A stretch of DNA of 64,000 nt from Hyphomicrobiales bacterium. GTDB lineage: Bacteria; Pseudomonadota; Alphaproteobacteria; Rhizobiales; Rhizobiaceae. Below are positions 35,267 to 43,792 of the stretch, one piece after another. The number at the start of each line of letters is the position of its first letter. Within the stretch, counting starts at the first letter, position 1. The translations under genes and the position numbers were made by a program. The stretch is taken from NCBI GenBank assembly GCA_900473185.1, contig UCKU01000008.1, positions 186,001 through 250,000 of the forward strand, written 5' to 3'. The notes under the pieces were generated by a model. It was given only the letters and a program-made list of their open reading frames with translations, made no database searches and was not told the DNA's origin.

Positions 35267-35920
35267 GTGAAAACCCGTTCGTACAAAGCCTTAGCTCTAT
35301 TCGCCATCGCGCTTCTCGGCGCATCCGCGACGCAGGCGACTGTTATCGATGACTGGAATACGATCAAGGTGCCGGCAGCACCGGCGCTGAAGCCGGTCAG
35401 CGTGAATAGGTCGGATACGGCGCTGCTGCTGCTCGATTTCAACGGCGCGCAGGACCCGTCCAAGGGGCCGTGCAACGCGAAGAGCAAGCCGCGCTGCATC
35501 GCCTCGCTTCCTAGGGTGGAAAAGCTGCTGAATGAGGCGCGCAAAAGCGGCGTGCCCGTCATCTACAGCATCACCGGCGGCGCCACGAAGGGCGATATCG
35601 CCAGCCTATTGGCGCCGAGAGAGGGCGATCCGGTGGTGCAAGGCGGCGCCAACAAGTTCATCAACACCGATCTCGAAAAGATCCTGACCGAAAAGCACAT
35701 CAAAACCATCATCGTCGCCGGCACGGCATCCGAAGGGGCGGTGCTGAATACGGCATCCTATGCGGCACTGAAGGGCATGAACATCATCCTGCCCGTCGAC
35801 GGCATGTCATCGACCGATCCTTATGCGGAGCAATATGTCGCCTGGCATTTCGCCAATGCGCCGGGTGTTTCGGCCAAGACGACGCTAACGACAATCGACG
35901 AGATCAAGTTCGGCGGCTAG
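35267..35920 (+). CDS. Exported isochorismatase-like protein lacking the catalytic cysteine
   Basis: A 217-residue protein with a Sec signal peptide (ALALFAIALLGASATQA, about 24 residues) and an isochorismatase-like hydrolase fold. The Asp of the triad is present (LLLLDFNGAQD) and a Lys is near the expected place (GANKFIN). The nucleophile region reads AGTASEGAVLNTA, with Ala at the usual Cys. Periplasmic location and loss of Cys both argue against ordinary amidase or isochorismatase activity. The start is GTG 35267 with GGAGGAG at 35254-35260; the frame is open upstream to 35171 but lacks a ribosome site there. Confidence 0.78.
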   Translation: MKTRSYKALALFAIALLGASATQATVIDDWNTIKVPAAPALKPVSVNRSDTALLLLDFNGAQDPSKGPCNAKSKPRCIASLPRVEKLLNEARKSGVPVIYSITGGATKGDIASLLAPREGDPVVQGGANKFINTDLEKILTEKHIKTIIVAGTASEGAVLNTASYAALKGMNIILPVDGMSSTDPYAEQYVAWHFANAPGVSAKTTLTTIDEIKFGG

Positions 35921-36147
35921 CTCGTCTGGGGATGAGGCGGAGCGGGCACCTGCGCACTCGTCTTTTCCATCTCTTTTATTCCATTTCCACTTTCCTATTT
36001 CCTGTTCTGCAATCCAGGCTTGCGGTTAGTCAGCCCGGAACAAGCAATCACAGATATTGGCTGTGCGCTGGATACCACCTGGATGGTCGTCTGGTCCGGG
36101 TCGAAGGTTTCGACGCGGCATCTTCCTTCCATCGCGAGGAGCGTAAC

Positions 36148-36990
36148 GTGTCATTGATCAACACTGAGATCTTCGGTCGGCTTGTGGGCTCTCCCACGGC
36201 CATGAGTATTCTGGCAGGCAAGTCTAAGGATGAAACGAAAAGCGCGGATGCTGCCGGCGGTCCCAATCCTCTCCTTGCCTTGCTGTCATCAGGCCCTGAC
36301 GAGGATGATGATGATCACACCTATGATGCTTCGGGGCGATCTTCTGACACCGCGAGGAGGGGCGCGGCGTCGACTGGCGGTATTGCGGCGCTTGGTGACA
36401 AGTGCTTTACCGATGAGAATGGCAACCCGTTGCCGGTCAAACTCGAGGTCAGGATCGGCGACAAGGTCGTTGCCCGGGTCTACGAGGGCGGCGGCACCAT
36501 CGTCGACGATGGTTTCAATCTTTCGGCCCTTAAGATCGGCCCCTTAAGCGAAGGCCTCGAGTCGACCATGACCGAAGATGAACTGACCGATTTTCGCATG
36601 GCCCAGGTGATGAAATTCTTCTCGAACATGGGCGCTACGTTCGAAGCATCCTCAGGCGGGCGCGACAAGGGTGTCGGGGATACGCGGAGCGGAATTCTGA
36701 CGAGTGCGCGGTCTGGCGGGGCGGAGGACGAAGAGGCGGCATCGGGCGATGAAGCCGGGAATGCGAGCGAGCGGACGATCATTCCGCAGGGCATGACGCT
36801 TGCCGAGGTTCTGGCCCTCAGCAACCAGGATTATATTACCGCGCTCGAGAGTGCCGCTGAAACGCCGCCTGAAGAACAGGGATCGGCCCGGCTGGCACGG
36901 GCGGCAGGTGCCGAGGAAGACCGCTGGTTCGCAACGCAGCAGTCGAAGGCCGGCGAGGCTCTGGCTATCCTTCAGGAAACCCACTCGTAG
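36148..36990 (+). CDS. Hypothetical acidic protein
   Basis: A 280-residue protein, acidic and low in hydrophobic content, with a run of Asp (GPDEDDDDHTYDA) near residue 55. A short recognisable-looking core, CFTDENGNPLPVKLEVRIGD followed by KVVARVYEGGG, lies near 90-120. No signal peptide or membrane helix. No family recognised. GTG 36148 (VSLINTEIFGRL) is chosen because GAGGAG lies 7 bases upstream; the open frame extends to 35932. It converges with the TauE/SafE gene, with 18 bases between. Confidence 0.6.
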   Translation: MSLINTEIFGRLVGSPTAMSILAGKSKDETKSADAAGGPNPLLALLSSGPDEDDDDHTYDASGRSSDTARRGAASTGGIAALGDKCFTDENGNPLPVKLEVRIGDKVVARVYEGGGTIVDDGFNLSALKIGPLSEGLESTMTEDELTDFRMAQVMKFFSNMGATFEASSGGRDKGVGDTRSGILTSARSGGAEDEEAASGDEAGNASERTIIPQGMTLAEVLALSNQDYITALESAAETPPEEQGSARLARAAGAEEDRWFATQQSKAGEALAILQETHS

Positions 36991-37008
36991 CGGCGGCTTA
37001 ACGGGATC

Positions 37009-37794
37009 CTACAGGCCGAGCCAGACGCGCAGCGGGTTTGCCGAGTCGGACAGAAGCTTGATCGCGAAGGCGATGCAGACGATGACGAGCAGCGGCTTGA
37101 TGAGCTTTGCGCCGATGCGCATGGCGAGCCGCGAACCCAGCTGTGCTCCGAGAAACTGGCAGACACCCATCAGAAGGCCGATCTTCCAGAGCGTCGCGCC
37201 GAAGCTTGCGAAGACGATGAGAGCGCCGAAATTCGAGCCGAGATTGAGAAGCTTGGTATGGGCGGTCGCCTTCAGCATGCCGAAGCCGGCAAGCGTGACG
37301 AAGGCGAGCATGAAGAAGGAGCCGGTGCCGGGGCCGAAGACACCGTCGTAGAAGCCGATGAGCGGCACCAGCGTCAGGCCGAAGAGGAAGGGCGTCATGC
37401 GGCGGTGAGTATCGATGTCATTGAGGTTCGGCTTGACGGCGAAAAAGATGGCGATTGCCACGAGCAGTACCGGCATGACGGCCCGCAGCACCTGGCCGGG
37501 GACGAGTGTCGCGAGGGCTGCACCAAGCGCGCCGCCCATGACGGCCATCAGCGCCATCGGCAATTGTTCCGAAAGCTTCACATGGCCCTTGCGCGCATAA
37601 GCGATGGTTGCCGAGGCTGCGCCGAAGAGGGATTGCACCTTGTTGGTGCCAAGCGTCTGCAGCGGCGGGATGCCTGCGATCAGCATGGCGGGAACGGTGA
37701 TCAATCCGCCGCCGCCGGCAATGGAATCGACGAAACCGGCAAAGAAGGCGGCCGCGCAGAGCAGCAGAAGCAGATGGATGGCAATGTCAGGCAA
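37009..37794 (-). CDS. TauE/SafE (TSUP) family sulfite/sulfoacetate-type exporter
   Basis: A 261-residue inner-membrane protein with about eight helices in two repeats. The TSUP signature occurs in each half: FVDSIAGGGGLITVPAML near residue 20 and GFYDGVFGPGTGSFFMLAF near 150. The family moves sulfur-containing or organic anions; the substrate is not known here. No ATG lies near the first helix, so TTG 37794 (LPDIAIHLLLLL) is the likely start. The long upstream open frame is not family-like. It is divergent from cobE (109 bases between). Confidence 0.85.
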   Translation of the reverse strand: MPDIAIHLLLLLCAAAFFAGFVDSIAGGGGLITVPAMLIAGIPPLQTLGTNKVQSLFGAASATIAYARKGHVKLSEQLPMALMAVMGGALGAALATLVPGQVLRAVMPVLLVAIAIFFAVKPNLNDIDTHRRMTPFLFGLTLVPLIGFYDGVFGPGTGSFFMLAFVTLAGFGMLKATAHTKLLNLGSNFGALIVFASFGATLWKIGLLMGVCQFLGAQLGSRLAMRIGAKLIKPLLVIVCIAFAIKLLSDSANPLRVWLGL

Positions 37795-37903
37795 GATGCT
37801 ATTCCGGGGGAGGTATGCGGGGGCGGGGCTTTCGGGCGGCCTTGTTGCATTTCCCGCCTTGAGCTGCAATGGCTCCGGGGACACAGCAGGGCGCAATCGG
37901 CTG

Positions 37904-38329
37904 ATGGGAATGAGCGAAATCACCATTGATGAGGCAAGGCGGTATGTGCTCGGGCTCGGCTGCGAGCGCGGGACGCCTGATGGCGAGGTGATGGCGCTTG
38001 CCGTCGAGGCGTTGAGGGCGGCCGGTATCAGCGGGGCTGAGCTTGCGGCTGTTGCCTCGATTGATAGCCGCGGGCAAGAGCCGGCGATCCTCGCCGTTGC
38101 TGCGCATTTTTCCGTGCCTGCCGTGTTCTTCGATGCGGCGCGGCTGGAGGAGGAGACGCCGCGGCTCAAGAATCCCTCCGAGACCGTCTTTGCTCGTGTC
38201 GGCTGTCATGGGGTGGCGGAAGCGGCGGCCCTTGCGGCTCTTGGCATGGATGCGGAGCTGGTGCTCGGCAAGATCAAATCTCAGCATGCGACAGCAGCCG
38301 TCGCCCGCATCGGGTTGCAGAAAGCCTGA
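37904..38329 (+). CDS. cobE: Cobalamin biosynthesis protein CobE (CbiG C-terminal-like)
   Basis: A 141-residue protein matching the CobE/CbiG_C fold: LGCERGTPDGEVMALAVEAL near the start, ASIDSRGQEPAILAVA near 50, FFDAARLEEETPRLKNPSE near 75, and VGCHGVAEAAALAAL near 100. The role in the aerobic pathway is not settled; the anaerobic relative CbiG opens a lactone ring. ATG 37904 or 37910. It is separated from cobA-cobB-cobC-cobD by a nucleoside hydrolase gene in the same direction. Confidence 0.88.
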   Translation: MGMSEITIDEARRYVLGLGCERGTPDGEVMALAVEALRAAGISGAELAAVASIDSRGQEPAILAVAAHFSVPAVFFDAARLEEETPRLKNPSETVFARVGCHGVAEAAALAALGMDAELVLGKIKSQHATAAVARIGLQKA

Positions 38330-38431
38330 CGGGCGTTATGGTGGCGGCACTTCGCGGCGCCGTCCGGCTGCCGGCGATTCGAATCCGGAGCATCTTCGTT
38401 TTTTGAATCACGAATGTGCTCTATCCCTTTG

Positions 38432-38482
38432 TTTTCACGCAATTCCGGGCGCAAAACCGCTGCAGATTTTTGCTGGAATTGC
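38432..38482. repeat. Short palindromic rhizobial repeat, copy 2
   Basis: GCAATTCC (38439-38446) is the inverse complement of GGAATTGC (38475-38482); between them lie GGGCGCAAAACCGCTGCAG and a T-rich segment. It resembles 35120-35188. It ends 14 bases before the nucleoside hydrolase start, so it is in the leader. Confidence 0.65.
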
Positions 38483-38496
38483 TCTGGAGGATACAT

Positions 38497-39447
38497 ATGC
38501 ACAAAGTCATTTATGACACGGATCCGGGCGTCGATGACGCAATGGCGCTGCTTTTCCTGCATCGCCATCCCGAGATCGATCTGATCGGCATCACCACTGT
38601 CTTCGGCAATGCATCGATCGAGACGACGACGCGCAATGCGCTGTTCCTGAAGCGGGAATGGAATATCGCAGCGCCCGTTGCCAAGGGCGCAAGTGTCACC
38701 ATCGATCCTTCGCGCCACGAGCGTCCGTGGCCGACCATGGTGCATGGCGAGAATGGCCTCGGTGATATGCCGGTGCCTGATATGATCGACCTGCCGCTCG
38801 ATCCGCGTCCTGCGTATCGCTTCATCATCGAGACTGTGCGCGCCAATCCGGGCGAGGTGACGCTGGTTGCCGTTGGCCGCATGACCAACCTGGCGCTGGC
38901 GCTGAAGGAAGATCCCGAGATTGCGAAGCTTGTGAAGGACGTCGTCATCATGGGCGGCAACTTCTATGTGCCGGGCAATGTCTCGCCGGTGGCCGAAGCC
39001 AATATTCATGGCGATCCGGAAGCGGCCGATATCGTCATGACCGCGCCGTGGAAGGTCGTCGTCATCGGTCTCGATGTCACCGCGATCACCACGATGAGCC
39101 GCAGCTATCTCGGCGACATGGCCGCCAGGGGCGACAAGGCGGTGAAGCAGCTCGACGCGCTTTCGCAGTCCTATATCGACTTCTACAAGCACGCTGTCGA
39201 AGACGGCATGATGGTGCATGACAGCTGCGCCAGCGTCTATGTCGTGGCGCCTGAATTGTTTTCGACGATCACGGGCGCAGTGCGCGTCGTCTGCGGCGGC
39301 ATTGCCGATGGCCAGACGATCATCAAGCAGGATGGCCGCCGCTTCCCGCCGGGCGACTGGGATGGCCTGCCGAGTCAGATCGTTGCAACTGGCATCGAGT
39401 CGGACAAGGTGCTCTCCCTGATCCGCGAGACGCTGCTGCGCGCCTGA
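38497..39447 (+). CDS. Inosine-uridine-preferring nucleoside hydrolase family protein
   Basis: A 316-residue enzyme that cuts the N-glycosidic bond of ribonucleosides. The Ca2+-binding Asp cluster YDTDPGVDDAMAL lies at residues 5-17. It also has ITTVFGNASIETTTRNALFL, VVIMGGNFYVPGNVSP and a further Asp-containing MMVHDSCASVYV near 243. ATG 38497 with GGAGG upstream. The position between cobE and cobA could be fortuitous, though ribosides are chemically related to the nucleotide loop of cobalamin. Confidence 0.92.
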   Translation: MHKVIYDTDPGVDDAMALLFLHRHPEIDLIGITTVFGNASIETTTRNALFLKREWNIAAPVAKGASVTIDPSRHERPWPTMVHGENGLGDMPVPDMIDLPLDPRPAYRFIIETVRANPGEVTLVAVGRMTNLALALKEDPEIAKLVKDVVIMGGNFYVPGNVSPVAEANIHGDPEAADIVMTAPWKVVVIGLDVTAITTMSRSYLGDMAARGDKAVKQLDALSQSYIDFYKHAVEDGMMVHDSCASVYVVAPELFSTITGAVRVVCGGIADGQTIIKQDGRRFPPGDWDGLPSQIVATGIESDKVLSLIRETLLRA

Positions 39448-39643
39448 TGGCTTTTGAACGGGCGGGCTGCGCGCCCTGCGGTCAGCCCGTTTTCGAATTC
39501 GGAATCCAATCAATCGCTTGTCTGGATTTCTTTTGGAATTGATTCCGCTTCTTTCGGAGTTGATTCAACTTCGTTTCGTCAACTTCAAGTGCGCGGCTCC
39601 TGACGCCGTTGACCTCTTCTGCTGCCGGGCCTAGATCAGCGGG

Positions 39644-40492
39644 ATGATAGATCGCGCATTCTCACATCTGCCGGCGCTGGAGCCGGGCAGCGTCTGGCTC
39701 GTTGGGGCCGGTCCCGGCGATCCGGGCCTGCTGACGCTGCTTGCCGCCAAGGGGCTTTCCGAGGCGGATGTGATCGTCCATGACGCGCTGGTCAACGAGG
39801 ACTGTCTGAAGCTCGCGCGGTCAGGAGCGGAGCTGGAATATGCGGGGAAACGCGGCGGCAAGCCCTCGGCCAAGCAGCGGGATATTTCTCTGAGACTGGT
39901 GGAGTTGGCTCGAGCCGGAAAGCGCGTGCTGCGGCTGAAGGGCGGCGATCCCTTCGTCTTCGGGCGGGGTGGGGAAGAGGCGCTGACGCTGGTCGAGCAC
40001 AATATCCCGTTTCGCATCGTGCCGGGCATTACCGCAGGCATCGGCGGGCTTGCCTATGCCGGCATTCCGGTGACGCATCGCGACATCAACCATGCCGTGA
40101 CCTTCCTCACCGGCCATGATTCCTCCGGCATCGTACCTGACGCGATCAATTGGGAAGCGATCGGCAAGGGCTCGCCTGTCATCGTCATGTATATGGCGAT
40201 GAAACATATTGCCCAGATCAGCGCCAATCTGATTGCTTCGGGCCGTTCGGCTTTCGAGCCAGTGGCCTTCGTCTGCAATGCGGCGACCGGCGACCAGCAG
40301 GTGCTGGAGACGACGCTCGGCGAAGCGCCCGATGTAGTCGCCGCCTCCGGGCTGGAACCGCCGGCGATCGTCGTCGTTGGCGAGGTGGTGCGGCTGCGCG
40401 CCTCGCTCGACTGGCTTGGCGCGCTTGGCGGTCGGCGGCTGCAGCCCGATCCCTTCAGGCATGCCGGCGGGCAGGGGAAGGAGACAGCATGA
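39644..40492 (+). CDS. cobA: Uroporphyrinogen-III C-methyltransferase
   Basis: A 282-residue SAM-dependent enzyme that methylates uroporphyrinogen III at C2 and C7 to precorrin-2. It has VGAGPGDPGLLTLLAAKGL near residue 20, VIVHDALVN near 45, LRLKGGDPFVFGRGGEE near 97, VPGITAGIGG near 128 and TFLTGHD near 150. It is a single-domain CobA, not the CysG fusion. It begins the overlapping cobA-cobB-cobC-cobD operon; its stop overlaps the cobB start (ATGA). Confidence 0.96.
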   Translation: MIDRAFSHLPALEPGSVWLVGAGPGDPGLLTLLAAKGLSEADVIVHDALVNEDCLKLARSGAELEYAGKRGGKPSAKQRDISLRLVELARAGKRVLRLKGGDPFVFGRGGEEALTLVEHNIPFRIVPGITAGIGGLAYAGIPVTHRDINHAVTFLTGHDSSGIVPDAINWEAIGKGSPVIVMYMAMKHIAQISANLIASGRSAFEPVAFVCNAATGDQQVLETTLGEAPDVVAASGLEPPAIVVVGEVVRLRASLDWLGALGGRRLQPDPFRHAGGQGKETA

Positions 40493-41796
40493 GCGGGTTG
40501 CTGATCGCTGCACCATCCTCCGGTTCCGGCAAGACCACAGTGACACTTGGATTGCTGCGGGCGCTGCGCAATCGCGGTGTCGCCGTCGCACCCGGCAAGG
40601 CCGGCCCTGATTATATCGATCCGGCCTTTCACGCGGCAGCAAGCGGCACGCTCTGCCTGAATTTCGATCCCTGGGGAATGCGGCCGGAACTGATTTCCGC
40701 CAATGCGACACTGCATCGCTCCGGCGACCGGGTGCTGCTGATCGAGGGCATGATGGGTCTGTTCGATGGTGCGGCAGACGGGCGCGGCACGGCGGCGGAT
40801 CTTGCGGCGCAGCTCGGACTTTCGGTTGTGCTCGTCGTCGATGCTTCGCGGTTGTCGCAATCGGTGGCGCCGCTCGTCAGCGGCTTTGCCGGTTTCCGCG
40901 CCGATGTGCGCATCGCTGGCGTCATTTTGAACAAGGTCGGCAGCGATCGGCATGAAATGATGCTGCGTCAGGCGCTGGAGAAGATCCGCATGCCCATCGT
41001 TGCCGTCATCCGCAAGGATGCGATGCTGGCCCTGCCGGAGCGGCATCTGGGGCTTGTGCAGGCGGGCGAGCATGGGGCGCTCGAGGAATTCATCGACTAT
41101 GCGGCCAATGCCGTTTCCGAAGAGTGCAATTTCGAATTCCTCATGCGCATCGCGCGGCAGGGCATGAATCGGCCGTCGGCTGCCAATATTGCCCGGCTGA
41201 TGCCTTTCGGCAGGCACATTGCCGTTGCCCGCGATATCGCCTTTGCCTTCTGTTACGAGCATATGCTGCTCGGCTGGCGGCGGCGCGGGGCGGAGATTTC
41301 CTTCTTCTCGCCGCTCGCCGACGAAGGCCCGTCCGAGGCTGCCGATGCAATCTATCTTCCGGGCGGTTATCCCGAACTGCATGCGGGCAGGCTCGCGGCT
41401 TCGCAGAATTTTGCAGCCGGCATGAAGGCTGCGGCAGCGCGCGGCGTGTGCATCTATGGCGAATGCGGCGGTTACATGGTGCTCGGCGACGGGCTGATCG
41501 ACGGGGAAGGCGCGCGCCATGAAATGCTCGGCCTGCTGCCTCTCGTCACCAGCTATGAGACGCGCAAGCGGCATCTCGGCTATCGCCGCGTCACGCCACT
41601 CGACGGCGCCTTTTTCGACAGGCCGATGACGGCGCATGAATTCCACTATTCGACGATCGTCTCCGAAGGGGATGCCGACCGGATGTTTGCCACGCAGGAT
41701 GCGCTCGGCAACGATCTCGGCCTGACCGGCTTGCGGCGCGGGCAGGTGGCCGGTTCCTACATGCATCTGATCGATCTTGCGGGAGCTGCCGGATGA
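40489..41796 (+). CDS. cobB: Hydrogenobyrinic acid a,c-diamide synthase
   Basis: A 435-residue amidotransferase that amidates the a and c carboxyls of hydrogenobyrinic acid using glutamine and ATP. The N-terminal ATPase domain has APSSGSGKTTVTLGLL and APGKAGPDYIDPAFH. The C-terminal GATase domain has YLPGGYPELHAG and the nucleophile Cys in YGECGGYMVLG near residue 327. The frame is open upstream, but ATG 40489 overlapping the cobA stop is the natural start. It overlaps cobC by 4 bases. Confidence 0.96.
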   Translation: MSGLLIAAPSSGSGKTTVTLGLLRALRNRGVAVAPGKAGPDYIDPAFHAAASGTLCLNFDPWGMRPELISANATLHRSGDRVLLIEGMMGLFDGAADGRGTAADLAAQLGLSVVLVVDASRLSQSVAPLVSGFAGFRADVRIAGVILNKVGSDRHEMMLRQALEKIRMPIVAVIRKDAMLALPERHLGLVQAGEHGALEEFIDYAANAVSEECNFEFLMRIARQGMNRPSAANIARLMPFGRHIAVARDIAFAFCYEHMLLGWRRRGAEISFFSPLADEGPSEAADAIYLPGGYPELHAGRLAASQNFAAGMKAAAARGVCIYGECGGYMVLGDGLIDGEGARHEMLGLLPLVTSYETRKRHLGYRRVTPLDGAFFDRPMTAHEFHYSTIVSEGDADRMFATQDALGNDLGLTGLRRGQVAGSYMHLIDLAGAAG

Positions 41797-42815
41797 ATGC
41801 GCCGATCGTGCATGGCGGCGGCATTACCGCAGCGGCAGCAAGCTTCGGCGGCCGGCCGGAGGATTGGCTGGATCTTTCGACCGGCATCAATCCCAATCCG
41901 GTGGCGCTGCCGGAAATCCCTGCAAGGGTGTGGCATCGGCTGCCGGACCGTCATCTGGTCGAGACGGCGCGCTTCGCCGCGCGAGATCATTATCGCAGCG
42001 GCGCGATCCTGCCGCTGCCGGTTCCCGGCACGCAATCTGTCATTCAGCTTCTGCCGCGGTTGATAGAGGTCGGCAGGCTGTCAGCCGCCGGGGGCAAGCG
42101 GGTGGCGATCCTGTCGCCGACCTATGGGGAATATGCCCGCGCTTTCAGCTCTGGTGGTTTTGTGGTCGATGCGGTCAGCGATATCGATGACATCGGTGCG
42201 CAGCACGGGCTGGCAGTCGTCGTCAATCCGAACAATCCGGATGGTCGCATACACTCGTCCGACAGGCTGGAAGCGCTGCATGATCGGCTGAAGGCAGCAG
42301 GCGGTTTTCTTGTTATCGATGAGGCTTTCGGGGATACGAGCCCGGAGGCGAGCCTCGCGCCGCGTGCAGCAGGTCTTTCGAACCTCATCATCTTCCGTTC
42401 CTTCGGCAAGTTCTTCGGCCTTGCAGGGCTGAGGCTCGGCTTTGCCATTGCACGGGGCGATATCCTCCAGCATTTCGAGGACTGGCTCGGTCCCTGGGCG
42501 GTGTCGGGGCCGGCGCTGTTGCTGGCGGGCTCGTTGTTGAATTCGGATGTCTCCGCTATCGCCCGCTCGATTGCCGAGCGCCAGGCAGGCCTGCATGCCG
42601 TGCTTGCCGGAGCAGGGCTTGCCGTTGCCGGCGGCACGCCGCTTTTCACCCTCGTTGCCGACGCGAAAGCCGGGGACATTTACACGACTCTCTGCCGCCA
42701 TCATATTCTCGTTCGCCGGTTCGATTATGCACCGGACTGGCTGCGCTTCGGCCTTGCGCCGGATGCTGCGGCGGATGGACGACTTGCCGCGGCCCTTCGG
42801 AGCTTTAACCGATGA
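41793..42815 (+). CDS. cobC: Threonine-phosphate decarboxylase-type aminotransferase CobC
   Basis: A 340-residue PLP enzyme of aminotransferase class I/II. It has the CobD/CobC start VHGGGITAAAASFGGRPEDW with LDLSTGINPNP, the NPNNPDG motif near residue 145 and the Schiff-base Lys in FRSFGKFFGLAGLRLGF near 205. It supplies the aminopropanol side-chain precursor by decarboxylating threonine phosphate. It overlaps cobB and cobD by 4 bases each. Confidence 0.94.
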   Translation: MNAPIVHGGGITAAAASFGGRPEDWLDLSTGINPNPVALPEIPARVWHRLPDRHLVETARFAARDHYRSGAILPLPVPGTQSVIQLLPRLIEVGRLSAAGGKRVAILSPTYGEYARAFSSGGFVVDAVSDIDDIGAQHGLAVVVNPNNPDGRIHSSDRLEALHDRLKAAGGFLVIDEAFGDTSPEASLAPRAAGLSNLIIFRSFGKFFGLAGLRLGFAIARGDILQHFEDWLGPWAVSGPALLLAGSLLNSDVSAIARSIAERQAGLHAVLAGAGLAVAGGTPLFTLVADAKAGDIYTTLCRHHILVRRFDYAPDWLRFGLAPDAAADGRLAAALRSFNR

Positions 42816-43792
42816 ATCTGGATGAACATTTTCTCGTGCTGGTTCTGGCCCTGCTGCTCGACCGCATCATCGGCGATCCGCAATGGCTGTGGATGCGCGT
42901 GCCGCATCCGGTCGCCATCTTCGGCCGGGCGATCGGCTATTTCGACCAGCATTTCAACCGCGAGAGCCTGAGCAAGGCACAGCGCCGGCACAATGGCGTG
43001 GTGGCGATTCTGGCTCTGTCGGGGCTCGCCGTCGTCACCGGCCTGGTGTTGCACTGGTTCTTCATGCTCTTCGGCCCCGTCGGCATCCTGCTCGAAGTCT
43101 TCTGCGTGGCGATCTTCCTGGCGCAGAAGAGCCTGTCGGATCATGTCGCGGCGGTCGCATCGGCGCTGAAGAACGACGGCCTCGTCGGCGGGCGCAAGGC
43201 GGTGTCGCGCATCGTCGGGCGCGATCCGGAAACGCTGGATGAGCCGGGTGTCTGCCGTGCGGCGATCGAGAGCCTCGCCGAGAACTTTTCCGATGGCGTG
43301 GTCGCGCCGGCCCTCTGGTTTGCGATCTTCGGCCTGCCGGGCCTGTTCTTCTACAAGATGCTCAATACGGCGGATTCGATGATCGGCCACCGCTCGGAAA
43401 AATACGTCGATTTCGGCTGGGCCTCGGCGCGGCTGGACGATATCGCCAATTGGCCGGCGGCACGCCTGTCGATCCTGTTGATCGCCGTCGGCGCCGGCAT
43501 CCGCCGCGGCACAACCGCCTTCCGCGAAGCCTTCCGTGTCGGCATCCGCGACGGCAAGCTGCACCGCTCGCCGAATTCAGGCCGCCCGGAAGCGGCGATG
43601 GCCGGCGCGCTCGATCTCCAGCTTGCCGGACCGCGCGTCTATTCGGGCGTCGTCGTGCGCGAGCCGATGATCAACGGCACGGGCCGGGATGTGGCGACGG
43701 CAGGCGATGTGGAGGACGGGATTTCGGTCTTCCAGGCCAGCTGCATGGCGCTGACGCTGCTTACCTTCGTGGCCTTCGTCTGCCTGCTTTAG
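42812..43792 (+). CDS. cobD: Adenosylcobinamide-phosphate synthase (CbiB/CobD)
   Basis: A 326-residue inner-membrane protein that joins aminopropanol (phosphate) to adenosylcobyric acid. It has LLLDRIIGDPQWLWMRVPHP near the start, VSRIVGRDPETLDEPGVCRA near 130, ESLAENFSDGVVAPALWF near 155 and NTADSMIGHRSEKYVDFGWA near 190. About five hydrophobic segments. Its stop codon overlaps the stop of the convergent MFS gene by 3-4 bases, so no room remains for a shared terminator. Confidence 0.95.
   Translation: MNLDEHFLVLVLALLLDRIIGDPQWLWMRVPHPVAIFGRAIGYFDQHFNRESLSKAQRRHNGVVAILALSGLAVVTGLVLHWFFMLFGPVGILLEVFCVAIFLAQKSLSDHVAAVASALKNDGLVGGRKAVSRIVGRDPETLDEPGVCRAAIESLAENFSDGVVAPALWFAIFGLPGLFFYKMLNTADSMIGHRSEKYVDFGWASARLDDIANWPAARLSILLIAVGAGIRRGTTAFREAFRVGIRDGKLHRSPNSGRPEAAMAGALDLQLAGPRVYSGVVVREPMINGTGRDVATAGDVEDGISVFQASCMALTLLTFVAFVCLL

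Noticed and set aside
38371..38388. GATTCGAATCC resembling a tRNA T-loop
   Set aside because: No acceptor stem, anticodon arm or D-loop can be built around it. It appears to be part of a short intergenic palindrome near the repeat at 38432.
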